This document shows, in pieces, positions 37,973-46,698 of a DNA stretch of 64,000 nucleotides; within the stretch, counting starts at the first letter, position 1; each line of letters begins with the position of its first letter. The DNA lies in NCBI RefSeq assembly GCF_900996225.1, contig NZ_CAAJGL010000033.1, positions 62,001 to 126,000 on the forward strand, in the 5' to 3' direction. Made by a program: the position numbers and the translations under genes. Source of the stretch: Paraburkholderia sp. BCC1884 (GTDB lineage: Bacteria > Pseudomonadota > Gammaproteobacteria > Burkholderiales > Burkholderiaceae). Under the pieces are notes generated by a model, which ran no database searches, was not told the DNA's origin, and was given only the letters and a program-made list of their open reading frames with translations.

Positions 37973-38731
37973 ATGTACCTACAACTTACCGGCACCAACG
38001 TGCGTCTGCTCGGCTCGATGCATCTGTTTCCCGCCAGCAGCCGTAGAACGCCGCCGTGGATCGGCGAGGCTTATGACTGGGCCGAAGCGCTGGTCTTCGA
38101 ATCCGATCCGCCGTCGATCCTGCCGTTTCTCACGGGCGGTGTGCAGGGCGGCGCCGATCAGCTCCAGGCTTTTCTTCCCGCCGAAGCATGGGCGCGGCTT
38201 CAGGCTGCATGGCCCATCGAAGGCCCGTTGGCGCCGCTGGCCGGATTACGTCCGTGGGCCGCGCTGATCGTCGCGCCAACGCTGTTTCAGCAAGTCGTCG
38301 AAGGCGTCGAGCCGCGCATGTTGCGCTCGGCGCTAGCCGAAACCAAGCCGTTTCGCTACCTCGAAAGCGCGCAGGAAGTGGCGGCGGCGCTCGAGACGAT
38401 TCCGCTGGAAGTCGCCGGTGCGGCGCTCGCTCTATTGATGGCCGATCTCGCGGAACCGCAACGCACGCTCGAACGCATGCACGCGGCATGGCTGGAGGGC
38501 GATCTCGCGGCCGTGCAGCAGATCGCCGACGAGTCGCCGATGTTCAACCTGCCGGGCATCCGTCACGCGATTCTCGACGCACGCAATCGCGCGTGGGCCA
38601 CGCGCCTGACCGAATTGCTGGCGCGGCCGGAGCGGACCCTGGTGGTGGTCGGCGCCTTGCATTTAAGCGGGCCCGGCAATCTGCTCGAATGCCTCGCGCG
38701 TCCCGTCGAACCGGTTCTGGCCGACACGTAA
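37973..38731 (+). CDS. TraB/GumN-family protein
   Basis: 252 aa. The family's two signatures are present: an N-terminal GSMHLFPAS with a following acidic FESDP, and a C-terminal VVGALHLSGPGNLLECL. TraB/TIKI-type proteins are thought to be metal-dependent hydrolases or proteases, with the GxxH and GxLH-type motifs as the likely active site. It has no signal peptide, unlike many GumN members, so it may be cytoplasmic. A GAGA site precedes the ATG at 37973. Confidence 0.82.
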   Translation: MYLQLTGTNVRLLGSMHLFPASSRRTPPWIGEAYDWAEALVFESDPPSILPFLTGGVQGGADQLQAFLPAEAWARLQAAWPIEGPLAPLAGLRPWAALIVAPTLFQQVVEGVEPRMLRSALAETKPFRYLESAQEVAAALETIPLEVAGAALALLMADLAEPQRTLERMHAAWLEGDLAAVQQIADESPMFNLPGIRHAILDARNRAWATRLTELLARPERTLVVVGALHLSGPGNLLECLARPVEPVLADT

Positions 38732-38852
38732 GCAGCGCGCTGGTGGGGGCTGCGGGTTTGTCCGGAGAACGCCGGGGCGCGCCCGCAAGCGCGCGACCCG
38801 CAGCAGCACGGCTGAGCCGCGCGAGCCCGCTGTAGCAGGAAGCCGCGTCGGG

Positions 38853-38890
38853 CATAATTCGCCATCGTCGCCGTGTTGGCGACGGGTTTA
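38853..38890 (+). promoter_or_regulatory. elaA-like promoter -10 and 5' hairpin
   Basis: A CATAAT box at 38853-38858 would start transcription near 38865, exactly where a 7-bp hairpin CGTCGCC / GGCGACG (38866-38884) begins. A T-rich stretch follows before the start codon at 38907. Confidence 0.45.
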
Positions 38891-38906
38891 TTTTTCGAAT
38901 TTTTTC

Positions 38907-39401
38907 ATGACCGAACCGCAGCAAAGCGCCGCCACGCGACTGGCGCAACTCGAATGGCGCTGGAAGGCGTTCGACCACCTCAGCAGCGCCGAAGTCTATG
39001 CGATGCTGGCTGCGCGCAGCGCGGTGTTCGTCGTCGAGCAGAATTGTGTGTATGGCGATATCGACGGCCTCGATACGGACGCGTGGCATCTTTTCGCGTT
39101 TGGCCCCGGCGAACAGCGACCGCCGCTCGCGGGTTATCTGCGCGTCTTGCTACCGGACGCCGACGACACCGATATCCGCATCGGCCGCGTACTCACGACG
39201 GCGGGATTCCGCGGCATCGGTCTGGGCAACGCGATGCTCGAACGCGCGCTGACGCATATCCGTGCGCAATGGCCCGACACGCCGATCCGTTTGCATGCGC
39301 AGGCGCATCTGCAAGGCTTCTACGGGGCATTCGGCTTTGCGCCGGTCTCGGAGATTCACGACGAAGACGGCATCCCGCACGTCTGGATGCGTTCGGCCTA
39401 A
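38907..39401 (+). CDS. GNAT acetyltransferase, ElaA type
   Basis: 164 aa. The ElaA subfamily pattern is clear: W followed by LSSAEVYAMLAARSAVFVVE, then QNCVYGDIDGLDTDAWHLFA. The acetyl-CoA loop is GRVLTTAGFRGIGLGNAMLE and the end QAHLQGFYGAFGFAPVSE. The substrate is unknown. Its stop codon overlaps that of the convergent CtaG-like gene by three bases. Confidence 0.9.
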   Translation: MTEPQQSAATRLAQLEWRWKAFDHLSSAEVYAMLAARSAVFVVEQNCVYGDIDGLDTDAWHLFAFGPGEQRPPLAGYLRVLLPDADDTDIRIGRVLTTAGFRGIGLGNAMLERALTHIRAQWPDTPIRLHAQAHLQGFYGAFGFAPVSEIHDEDGIPHVWMRSA

Positions 39402-40276
39402 GCGGACGGCGACGTCGGCGCGCTCGTCGTCGATCCCTGGGCCGTCCTCGCGCGTCGTTCGTTGCGCAAGCGGCCGCGTGCCGACAGCCGCATCCAGTGA
39501 CGCAGCGCGACGAGCGCACCGATCACGCTCATCATCGAACCCGGAATCCACAGCAGCAGCCCGCCGATCTGCTGATCGCGCATCGGGCTCAGCCACGTGA
39601 ACGCGCGGCCGCAGATCGAGTAGATTGGATACAACTCGTGCGACGTGAAGAAGATAAACGCGCCGAGCATGATCTGCGGCGGAATCGCGGCGATCACCAC
39701 GAGAACGCGTTTGCCCGGCGACAAACGCGCCGGTGGCGCGGGGCGCGGATCGAGCACGAGCCACCAGAACAGCAGGCCGTCGATCACCATGCTCCAGTTC
39801 ATCACGCGATACAGCCGCCAGTCGAGCATCGCGACGAAATGAATCGGTGACATCAGCCAGAAGTAAATCAGCCCAACGAACAGCGTGACCGCGACGACCG
39901 GATGCATCACCACGTCGAGCAGCCTGCGTACGAACGGCGTGTCGAGTGCGGGTCGCACGAACCGCTGTCGCCAGCCAAACGGAATCCCGGCACGCAATGC
40001 CGCGCCCGGATACGACAGCGCAATGAAAAACGGCCCGAGGTGATGCAGCACGAGATGCTGCGCCCGATGCATGAAGAACTCATGCTCGAAGAAATAATCG
40101 AGTCGCGTGTGCAGCGCGACGTACAACCCCACCAGCCCGAACCAGAAGGAAATGCGCCGCGCGAGCGACAGCTTCGCCTTGCGCGCGCCGCGCACGAACA
40201 GGATCGCCGGCACCAGCAAGGCGATCACGACGGTCGGCGAAAACTCCCAGGGATCGAGCCAGTAGAGCAGGTTCAT
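39398..40276 (-). CDS. CtaG/Caa3-type cytochrome oxidase assembly membrane protein
   Basis: 292 aa with about seven membrane helices, matching the cytochrome c oxidase caa3-type assembly factor family. Conserved histidines are seen in FFMHRAQHLVLHHLGPFF and HPVVAVTLF. The C-terminal 40 residues are a basic, Ser/Thr-rich tail. It is the third gene of a reverse operon after SCO1 and PCu(A)C genes (9-base spacing), which supports a role in copper delivery to a terminal oxidase. No oxidase subunits are in the window. Confidence 0.88.
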   Translation of the reverse strand: MNLLYWLDPWEFSPTVVIALLVPAILFVRGARKAKLSLARRISFWFGLVGLYVALHTRLDYFFEHEFFMHRAQHLVLHHLGPFFIALSYPGAALRAGIPFGWRQRFVRPALDTPFVRRLLDVVMHPVVAVTLFVGLIYFWLMSPIHFVAMLDWRLYRVMNWSMVIDGLLFWWLVLDPRPAPPARLSPGKRVLVVIAAIPPQIMLGAFIFFTSHELYPIYSICGRAFTWLSPMRDQQIGGLLLWIPGSMMSVIGALVALRHWMRLSARGRLRNERRARTAQGSTTSAPTSPSA

Positions 40277-40285
40277 CGCAGCGGA

Positions 40286-40753
40286 TTACTTGGTCTGGGC
40301 CGGCGACTTGACGGCGAACGGCGTATCGAGCGTTTCGCCGTCGGAGAACTTCAGCGTGAGATGCACGGTGTCGCCCGGTGCGATCTTGTGCTTCGCGTCC
40401 TCCAGCATGACGTGATAGCCGCCCGGCGAGATCGACGCCTGCCCGTGCGCGGGCACCGTCAGCTTGTCGACCATCACCATCTGCTGCGACGACCCGTTCG
40501 ACACGGTCTGATGCAACATCGCGCCACCGTAGTCCTTGCTCGACACGTCGACGAGGTCGACCGGTTTGTCGCTCGCGTTGACGAGCGTCACGTAGCCGGC
40601 GGCGGGCAGATTGTTCGGCAGCCAGCGAACCCACGCGTCCTTGACGCTGATGGCGCCGGCGCCGGCGCCGGCCGCGTGCGCGTTCAACGCACCACCAAAA
40701 GAAAGGGCGAGGGCGCAGCTCAGTGAAGCGAACGTTTTGATCTTGATCGACAT
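40286..40753 (-). CDS. Periplasmic copper chaperone PCu(A)C
   Basis: 155 aa. The signal peptide ends near GALNAHA. The copper site H-M...M...H-x-M is represented by MLHQTV, MVMVDKL and GGYHVML in the expected order and spacing. PCu(A)C delivers Cu(I) to SCO or to the oxidase Cu-A site. It lies 18 bases after the SCO1-type gene and 9 before the CtaG-like gene. Confidence 0.93.
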   Translation of the reverse strand: MSIKIKTFASLSCALALSFGGALNAHAAGAGAGAISVKDAWVRWLPNNLPAAGYVTLVNASDKPVDLVDVSSKDYGGAMLHQTVSNGSSQQMVMVDKLTVPAHGQASISPGGYHVMLEDAKHKIAPGDTVHLTLKFSDGETLDTPFAVKSPAQTK

Positions 40754-40771
40754 GTATAGACTCGGGAAAGG

Positions 40772-41431
40772 TCAGGAACGGTCATCGATGATACGACGCA
40801 GGTCTTGTGCGATCGCATCGGGCGTGTCGTGGTCGGTAGCCAGCAGGCGCGCGTGGCCCTGGCTGTCGAACACGTAGACGGCGGAGCTATGGGTGACTTC
40901 ATAGTTGCCGTTGGGGTCGCGTTTTTCCATCTGATACGCAACCCGGTAACGTTTGGCAAGCGACTCGATCTGCCAGTCGGTGCCGGTCAGACCTTCGGCA
41001 TGCTGCGAGTCGAAGGCGCCGACGTAATCGCGCAAAGCTTGCGGCGTGTCACGCGCGGGATCGACGGTGATGAAGAGGATCCGCACCTTCTGTGCGTCGG
41101 GGCCGAGTTTGGCGAGCACCTGCATCAGGCGTCCCATGGTTTCAGGGCACACATCGGGACAATGCGTGTAGCCAAAGTAGACGAGCGAGGTGCGGCCCTT
41201 GAACGTATCGGCTGTCACGGCGCGGCCGTCGTCGCCGGTGAGCGTCAGATCTAGGTCGGGCAGGTGGCCGGTTACATTGGTCAACTGCCACGTTTCCGTG
41301 CGATGCGTGCAGGCCGCCAGCATGGTCAGCACGCTCAGTGCCGCAACCAGCGCGAGGCGGCGCGCCGACCGCGGTTCGTGCGCCGGTGTGTCGTTTGTCC
41401 GCGGATGCCGGGGAGTGAAGGTCGGGAACAA
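40772..41431 (-). CDS. SCO1/SenC family copper protein (start uncertain)
   Basis: Thioredoxin-fold copper chaperone. The CxxxC site THCPDVCPETM, VYFGYTH before it and the distal His in ATDHDTPD are intact. A lipoprotein-like signal (ALSVLTMLAAC) precedes the domain. There is no in-frame ATG upstream of the lipobox. The given start is a TTG at 41431 (about 219 aa); another TTG lies at 41443. Neither has a clear ribosome site. The domain is intact, so the gene is probably functional. It heads the SCO1-PCu(A)C-CtaG operon. Confidence 0.85.
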   Translation of the reverse strand: MFPTFTPRHPRTNDTPAHEPRSARRLALVAALSVLTMLAACTHRTETWQLTNVTGHLPDLDLTLTGDDGRAVTADTFKGRTSLVYFGYTHCPDVCPETMGRLMQVLAKLGPDAQKVRILFITVDPARDTPQALRDYVGAFDSQHAEGLTGTDWQIESLAKRYRVAYQMEKRDPNGNYEVTHSSAVYVFDSQGHARLLATDHDTPDAIAQDLRRIIDDRS

Positions 41432-41811
41432 AGCAGGGTTCAATGACTCGATTGAAGGACAGCGCACACTATGAAACGCGATTGGCGCCGCGCGGTTTGG
41501 TCTGCAAACACATGGCCCGTCATAGTGTGCAAATATGGCCGCGATGACAATGGCGCTGGTGGCAGGGACTGTATAGCAAAACTGGGGTCGACGCCGTGCG
41601 AGCCTGCGGGCGCGTGGTTTGCGGGTCAATTTGACGCAGACTGCTGTACGCCTGATGGAGCAGGATTGTTCCGCTTTTGAACGCGATCACGGCAGCCCGC
41701 ACGCGCGGTGCCGCGCCTGCGTTAAAGCTTACTTTCTCGAAAATTTGAGCGTTGCGCGGTAAGATGCGCACACTTTTCCGGCCTCAGAAGGCTGAAAGGC
41801 AAAACTAACCG
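41432..41811. promoter_or_regulatory. Divergent SCO1/otsB spacer
   Basis: 380 bases with no credible gene; short frames here lack any family signal. It should contain the promoters of the SCO operon (reverse) and otsB (forward). A TAAGAT box at 41760-41765 could be the otsB -10. Nothing else was recognised. Confidence 0.4.
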
Positions 41812-42561
41812 ATGCAAGCACTTCCGGCTGTTCTGTCTCCGAGCGAGACGGCATTTTTCTTCGACTTCGACGGCACGCTGGTCGAACTCGCACCCACGCC
41901 GGACGGCGTGCTGGTGGAACCGCGCGTGATCGTGCTACTGACCGAGCTGCGCAGCCTGACCAATGGCGCGGTAGCCATCGTGTCGGGGCGTGGCATCGAC
42001 AGTATCGACGCGTTTCTCGGCATGCCCGATCTGCCGATCGCCGGTCTGCACGGCGCCGAGCGGCGCGATGCGAATGGCGACACGCAGCGCATCGGCTTTC
42101 ACGATGAGCGGCTGCTGCGCATGGAGCAAGTGCTTGCGCAGGTGGTCAACGACCATCCGGGCATGCTGCTCGAGATCAAGGGCGCGGCGCTCGCGCTGCA
42201 CTATCGCAATGCGCCAGACCGCGAACAGGTCGCCCGTGCAGCGACCGAGCGGCTGGTGGCCGACTACCCTGGCGCCTACGTGCTGCAGCCGGGCAAGATG
42301 GTCTACGAAATCAAACCGAAGGACGTCGACAAGGGCCGCGCCATGCGGGCGTTCCTGGACGAACCGCCCTTCGTCGGCCGCAAGCCGGTATTCGCCGGCG
42401 ACGATCTGACCGACGAGAAAGGCTTTGTCGTCGTCAACGAGCGCGCTGGGCTGTCGATCAAGGTCGGCGCGGGCGAGACGCTGGCGCATACGCGCGTCGA
42501 CTCGGTGACGGCGCTGCTCGACTGGCTGGAATCGATTGTCGCGGCGACGCGCACCGCATGA
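41812..42561 (+). CDS. otsB: Trehalose-6-phosphate phosphatase
   Basis: HAD-family phosphatase of 249 aa releasing trehalose. Motif I FFFDFDGTLVEL, SGRGIDSI, GLHGAERR and motif IV VFAGDDLTDEKGF are all present. It lies 55 bases before otsA on the same strand, so the pair makes trehalose from UDP-glucose and glucose 6-phosphate, usually under osmotic or desiccation stress. Confidence 0.95.
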   Translation: MQALPAVLSPSETAFFFDFDGTLVELAPTPDGVLVEPRVIVLLTELRSLTNGAVAIVSGRGIDSIDAFLGMPDLPIAGLHGAERRDANGDTQRIGFHDERLLRMEQVLAQVVNDHPGMLLEIKGAALALHYRNAPDREQVARAATERLVADYPGAYVLQPGKMVYEIKPKDVDKGRAMRAFLDEPPFVGRKPVFAGDDLTDEKGFVVVNERAGLSIKVGAGETLAHTRVDSVTALLDWLESIVAATRTA

Positions 42562-42616
42562 TGGCGACGCCGCGACGTTCAACATCAATCCAATACTGCA
42601 TCGGGAATCGCGCTAC

Positions 42617-44080
42617 ATGGGCCGACTGATCATCGTATCGAACCGGGTAGCGCCGATCTCCGAGGGCGGCCCGGCGGCGGGCGGTCTGGCGGTCGGCGTG
42701 TACGACGCGCTGAAGGAAACCGGCGGCATGTGGTTCGGCTGGAGCGGCGACGTGCTCAGCTCGGGCCAGCCGCAGATCAAGGTCGAAGAGCGCGGGCCGG
42801 TGACGTTCGCGACCATCGCGCTGATGCGCCGCGATTACGATCAGTACTATCGCGGCTTCTCGAACGCAACGCTATGGCCCGCATTCCACTATCGCGCCGA
42901 CCTGGTGCAATACGACCGGCACGATTTCGAAGGCTATTGCCGGGTCAACGCATGGCTCGCGCAGCAACTCGTGCCGCTGCTGCGTGACGACGACGTGATC
43001 TGGGTACACGACTATCACCTGATTCCGTTCGCGCAAGCGCTGCGTGCAGCCGGCGTGAAGAACCGGATCGGCTTCTTCCTGCATATTCCGTTTCCGGCTT
43101 CGCAAGTGTTGCTGGCGGTGCCTCCGCATCGCCAGCTGGTCGAAGCGCTCTGTTCGTTCGATCTGCTCGGTTTCCAGACGTCGCCGGATCTGCGCGCGTT
43201 CTGCGACTACATCGTCAACGAGGCGAACGGTTCGGTGGACGCTGCGGCCAACGGCCCGCTGACCCTCCACGCATTCGGCCGCAGCTTGCGCGCGGCGGCA
43301 TATCCGATCGGCGTCTATCCGGATGAGATCGCCGAGCTGGCTAAAGCGGGCGAGCGCGGCAAGCCGGTGCGCACCATGAAGGCGACGCTGCACTCGCGCA
43401 AGCTGATCATGAGCGTCGACCGTCTCGATTATTCAAAGGGACTGGTGGAGCGGTTTCGCGCCTTCGAGCGCCTGCTCGAACAGGCGAGCGCGCAGCGCAA
43501 CAAGGTGTCGTTCCTGCAGATCGCACCGCCGACGCGCGCCGATATGCACGCTTATCAGGACATCCGCCTGCAGCTCGAAGGGGAGTCGGGGCGTATCAAC
43601 GGACGCTTTGCCGAACTCGACTGGACGCCGATTCTCTACATCCATAAACAGTACGAGCGCTCGGTGCTGGCCGCGCTGTTTCGCACGGCGCACGTGGGCT
43701 ATGTCACGCCTTTGCGCGACGGCATGAACCTCGTCGCCAAGGAGTATGTCTCGGCGCAGGATCCGGAGAATCCAGGCGTGCTGGTGTTGTCGCGGTTTGC
43801 GGGCGCGGCGCAGGAACTGGACGGCGCGTTGATCGTCAATCCGGTCGATATCGACGGCATGGCCGAGGCGCTGGCGAGGGCGCTGGAGATGCCGCTGGCG
43901 GAGCGTCAGGCGCGTTATCGCGACATGATGGTGCAGCTGCGCGCAAACAATGTGTCGGTGTGGCGCGATAACTTCATGCGCGATTTGCAGGGGATTACTG
44001 CGACGAAGAACGCTAAAAGCGGGAAGGGGCGGGCTGCGTCGTCCGGGAAGAAGGCGGCGCGGGAAACGCTGGCGGGCTAG
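42617..44080 (+). CDS. otsA: Trehalose-6-phosphate synthase
   Basis: GT20 enzyme of 487 aa that joins glucose from UDP-glucose to glucose 6-phosphate. Landmarks include [48 protein letters not shown] and [15 protein letters not shown]. The ATG at 42617 gives the standard opening; an upstream in-frame start overlaps otsB. The last 25 residues are Lys/Ala-rich. A strong terminator follows. Confidence 0.95.
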   Translation: MGRLIIVSNRVAPISEGGPAAGGLAVGVYDALKETGGMWFGWSGDVLSSGQPQIKVEERGPVTFATIALMRRDYDQYYRGFSNATLWPAFHYRADLVQYDRHDFEGYCRVNAWLAQQLVPLLRDDDVIWVHDYHLIPFAQALRAAGVKNRIGFFLHIPFPASQVLLAVPPHRQLVEALCSFDLLGFQTSPDLRAFCDYIVNEANGSVDAAANGPLTLHAFGRSLRAAAYPIGVYPDEIAELAKAGERGKPVRTMKATLHSRKLIMSVDRLDYSKGLVERFRAFERLLEQASAQRNKVSFLQIAPPTRADMHAYQDIRLQLEGESGRINGRFAELDWTPILYIHKQYERSVLAALFRTAHVGYVTPLRDGMNLVAKEYVSAQDPENPGVLVLSRFAGAAQELDGALIVNPVDIDGMAEALARALEMPLAERQARYRDMMVQLRANNVSVWRDNFMRDLQGITATKNAKSGKGRAASSGKKAARETLAG

Positions 44081-44123
44081 TTTATCGGGCCGGCTGCGAC
44101 TCTGTGCGAAGCACCCGCCGATA

Positions 44124-44156
44124 AAAAAGGCCGCTCTGTCGAGCGGCCTTTTTATT
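44124..44156. terminator. Bidirectional terminator after otsA
   Basis: Perfect 13-bp stem AAAAAGGCCGCTC / GAGCGGCCTTTTT with loop TGTC, between convergent otsA and the ABC transporter gene. Confidence 0.94.
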
Positions 44157-44171
44157 TGCGTGTGGCTAGTT

Positions 44172-46103
44172 TCAAACGACGTGCTGTTCGTCCACCTTCT
44201 TGCCGCCGACATGCAACGTCGTCCCCTTACCGTACTGCTTCGAAAGCAGATCGCGATACAGGCCCGGACGTTGACGCAATTCTTCCGGGCTGCCGTCGTC
44301 GATCACCTTGCCGGCGCTCATCACGATGATCCGGTCGAAGTTGTTCAGCGTCGACAGACGGTGCGCGATCGCGACCACCGTGCGACCGACCATCAGTCGG
44401 TCGAGCGCCTTCTGGATCGCTTCTTCCGACGCGCTGTCCAGCGCCGAGGTCGCTTCGTCGAGCAGCAGGATCGGCGCGTTCTTCAGAATCGCACGTGCAA
44501 TCGCAATCCGCTGACGTTGACCGCCCGAGAGCTTCACGCCGCGATCGCCGACGATCGTGTCGTACCCTTCCGGCATGGCTTCGATGAAGTCGGCGCAACG
44601 CGCTTCGCGAGCGGCGGCGAGCACTTCGTCGCGGGTCGCTTCGGGGCGGCCGTAGGCGATGTTCTCGTACACCGAGCGATGGAACAGCGAAATATCCTGC
44701 GGCACCAGCGCGATCGAATGACGCAAGCTGTCCTGCGTGACCGTGGCGATGTCCTGGCCGTCGATCCTGATTGCGCCGCCCTGGGTCTCGTAGAAACGCT
44801 GTAGCAGCGCCAGCACGGTGGATTTGCCGGCCCCCGACTTGCCGATCAGGCCGACGCGCTGGCCCGGTTCGATATGCAGGTCGAAGTGATCGAGAATCGG
44901 CCGGCGGCGCGGGTAGGCAAACGTGACGCTTTCGAAGTCGATCCGGCCGCCTTGCGGCACCAGCTCGGTCGCGCCGTCTCGATCCGGCATGCCATGCGGC
45001 TCGAGCAGCGTGCGCACGGCTTCGGCGAGTCGTGCCACGTGCTGGGTGACGTCGACGAGCGCCACGGCCAGATCGCGCGTGCCGTGCAGGATCGTGAAGC
45101 CGAGCGAACTGACCAGCACGATGTCGCCCGAGGTCGCCTTGCCCTGATCCCACAGCCACAGCGCCCAGCCCAGCAAACCCGCCGACAGCAGCGCGGTGAT
45201 CACCGCGTGCAACAGACGCAGCTTTTCCAGATACAGCAGGCTCTGCTGGCGCGCGTCCATCTCCGCCTTGACCGTCGCGCCAAACCGTTGCTGTTCGCGG
45301 AAGGTCATGCCGAACGCGCGCACGAGGCCCATATTGCTGATCACATCGACCAGCTCGCCGTCGACGGAGGCCGCCTTGGTCGCGAAATGATGGTGGCGAG
45401 CCGAGCCGCGCCCGGCCAGTTTGTACAGCACGACCGAGAGAATCGCCGAGCACAGCATCAGGCCGCCGGCCATCAGCGGATTGACCGCGATGATCATGAC
45501 GATCGCGCCGAGCACCGCGATGCAAGGCGGCAGCACGTTCCAGGCCGTGGTGTTTTCGGCGGTGTAGACGGCGTTCGAGGTCGCGGTGATCCGGCTGGCG
45601 AGCATGCCGGGCTGTTTCTCGGAGTAATAAGTCGGCGAGTGGCCGCTGAGATACTGGAACAGGTCGCGCCGTAGATCCCCCGTCACGGCGACGAAGGTAT
45701 GCGCGGCCACCCATCCGCCGATCCGCCACAGCAGGTTGTCGGCGGCGATCAGGCCGACCAGGATGGCGAACGCGCCCCACAGCGGGCCGGGATGATGCCG
45801 GCCTTCGCCGAGCACGTCGATCAGATGCTTGATCGCGTATTGCGAAGCGAGCGCACAACCCACGGCCGCAAACACGCTGCACAACACGATCGCATGGGCA
45901 AGCGGGTGGCGGCGGATAAAGCGGAAAAGAAACGCGAGCGGCCGGTGCGCATAGCTGGCGAGCTTTGCGTTCTGGGCATTACGCTGGGCGATGGTTAAGT
46001 GTTCCAATTGATCGTGAGGTCGATGAGATTCGGGTTGTGCATGCAAAGCGCGGGCCACACAGGCATGGCGCCCCGCGAAGCCGATGCTTCGCATTGTAAA
46101 CAT
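44172..46103 (-). CDS. ABC exporter half-transporter (MsbA-like) 1
   Basis: 643 aa, fused permease and ATPase. Six membrane helices occupy about residues 65-340. The ATPase has Walker A GLIGKSGAGKST, signature LSGGQRQRIAIARA, Walker B ILLLDEATSALD and a switch His in IAHRLST. It belongs to the type-1 exporter family of lipid and peptide pumps; the substrate is unknown. Start codon choice is uncertain (ATG 46103, ATG 46094 or TTG 46007), as none has a good ribosome site. It diverges from a glycosyltransferase gene. Confidence 0.88.
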   Translation of the reverse strand: MFTMRSIGFAGRHACVARALHAQPESHRPHDQLEHLTIAQRNAQNAKLASYAHRPLAFLFRFIRRHPLAHAIVLCSVFAAVGCALASQYAIKHLIDVLGEGRHHPGPLWGAFAILVGLIAADNLLWRIGGWVAAHTFVAVTGDLRRDLFQYLSGHSPTYYSEKQPGMLASRITATSNAVYTAENTTAWNVLPPCIAVLGAIVMIIAVNPLMAGGLMLCSAILSVVLYKLAGRGSARHHHFATKAASVDGELVDVISNMGLVRAFGMTFREQQRFGATVKAEMDARQQSLLYLEKLRLLHAVITALLSAGLLGWALWLWDQGKATSGDIVLVSSLGFTILHGTRDLAVALVDVTQHVARLAEAVRTLLEPHGMPDRDGATELVPQGGRIDFESVTFAYPRRRPILDHFDLHIEPGQRVGLIGKSGAGKSTVLALLQRFYETQGGAIRIDGQDIATVTQDSLRHSIALVPQDISLFHRSVYENIAYGRPEATRDEVLAAAREARCADFIEAMPEGYDTIVGDRGVKLSGGQRQRIAIARAILKNAPILLLDEATSALDSASEEAIQKALDRLMVGRTVVAIAHRLSTLNNFDRIIVMSAGKVIDDGSPEELRQRPGLYRDLLSKQYGKGTTLHVGGKKVDEQHVV

Positions 46104-46698
46104 GCAAAAGCGATTGCGCCCTGTGTATCCGGGCGATGGCGCGATTCAATTCGCGATAGACCTCCGCGACCTACAGTTCCTGGACCCGTCGACGGGTCGG
46201 TGGTTCACCCAGGTGGCGGAATATTTCAGGATATAATTACAAATTGCATTCAACTGCGCTGCGGCATTTCTTCAATGCGTACCGGCAAAGTTGACGCAAG
46301 TGCTTACCGATGCCGCGGTGCCGCAATCGCCGCGAACCAGTTGCCACTGTAGAACTGTCTTAGAAAACAAGGGTTTGCAAAGTGTTTCGCCCTTGTAACA
46401 ACGTAAAGACTTTGAAATGGTGTGGTGCAGCGAGGCTCCCGGCATCGATAATGCATGCACCGTATGCCCAACGAAATTTCTGACAGTTTGTCAACGTAGC
46501 TGCGGCGTGTGCGTTTTATTGCACATGCGCAGACGGCGACAGCCGGTCTGGGCTCCATACCCCAAGCGATCCATCGCAGGATTTCTCGAAAGAATCAGGC
46601 CCGTGCCGGCATGTCCGGCCAGACTGCCCTGGCGAGCAAGCGAGTCGCTTTTACCAAACGCAGTATCTTTGCCTGATTTTTTACGAGGAGTTTTTCAT
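46104..46698. promoter_or_regulatory. Divergent ABC/glycosyltransferase spacer with 16-bp palindrome
   Basis: 595 bases with no credible gene. It contains a perfect 16-bp palindrome GACCCGTCGACGGGTC at 46183-46198 and an AT-rich patch at 46220-46250 (GGATATAATTAC). Promoters for both flanking genes should lie here. The forward gene has a GAGGAG ribosome site at 46685-46690. Confidence 0.5.

Noticed and set aside
35430..38906. Genomic island integrated at the tRNA-Cys gene
   Set aside because: No integrase, no partial tRNA 3' repeat at the other end, and downstream genes look chromosomal; only a weaker claim of lineage specificity is kept.
46417..46698. N-terminal extension of the glycosyltransferase reading frame
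   Set aside because: The 94 extra residues are Cys/Arg-rich without homology signal, while the ATG at 46699 has a strong ribosome site and the conserved start of the family.
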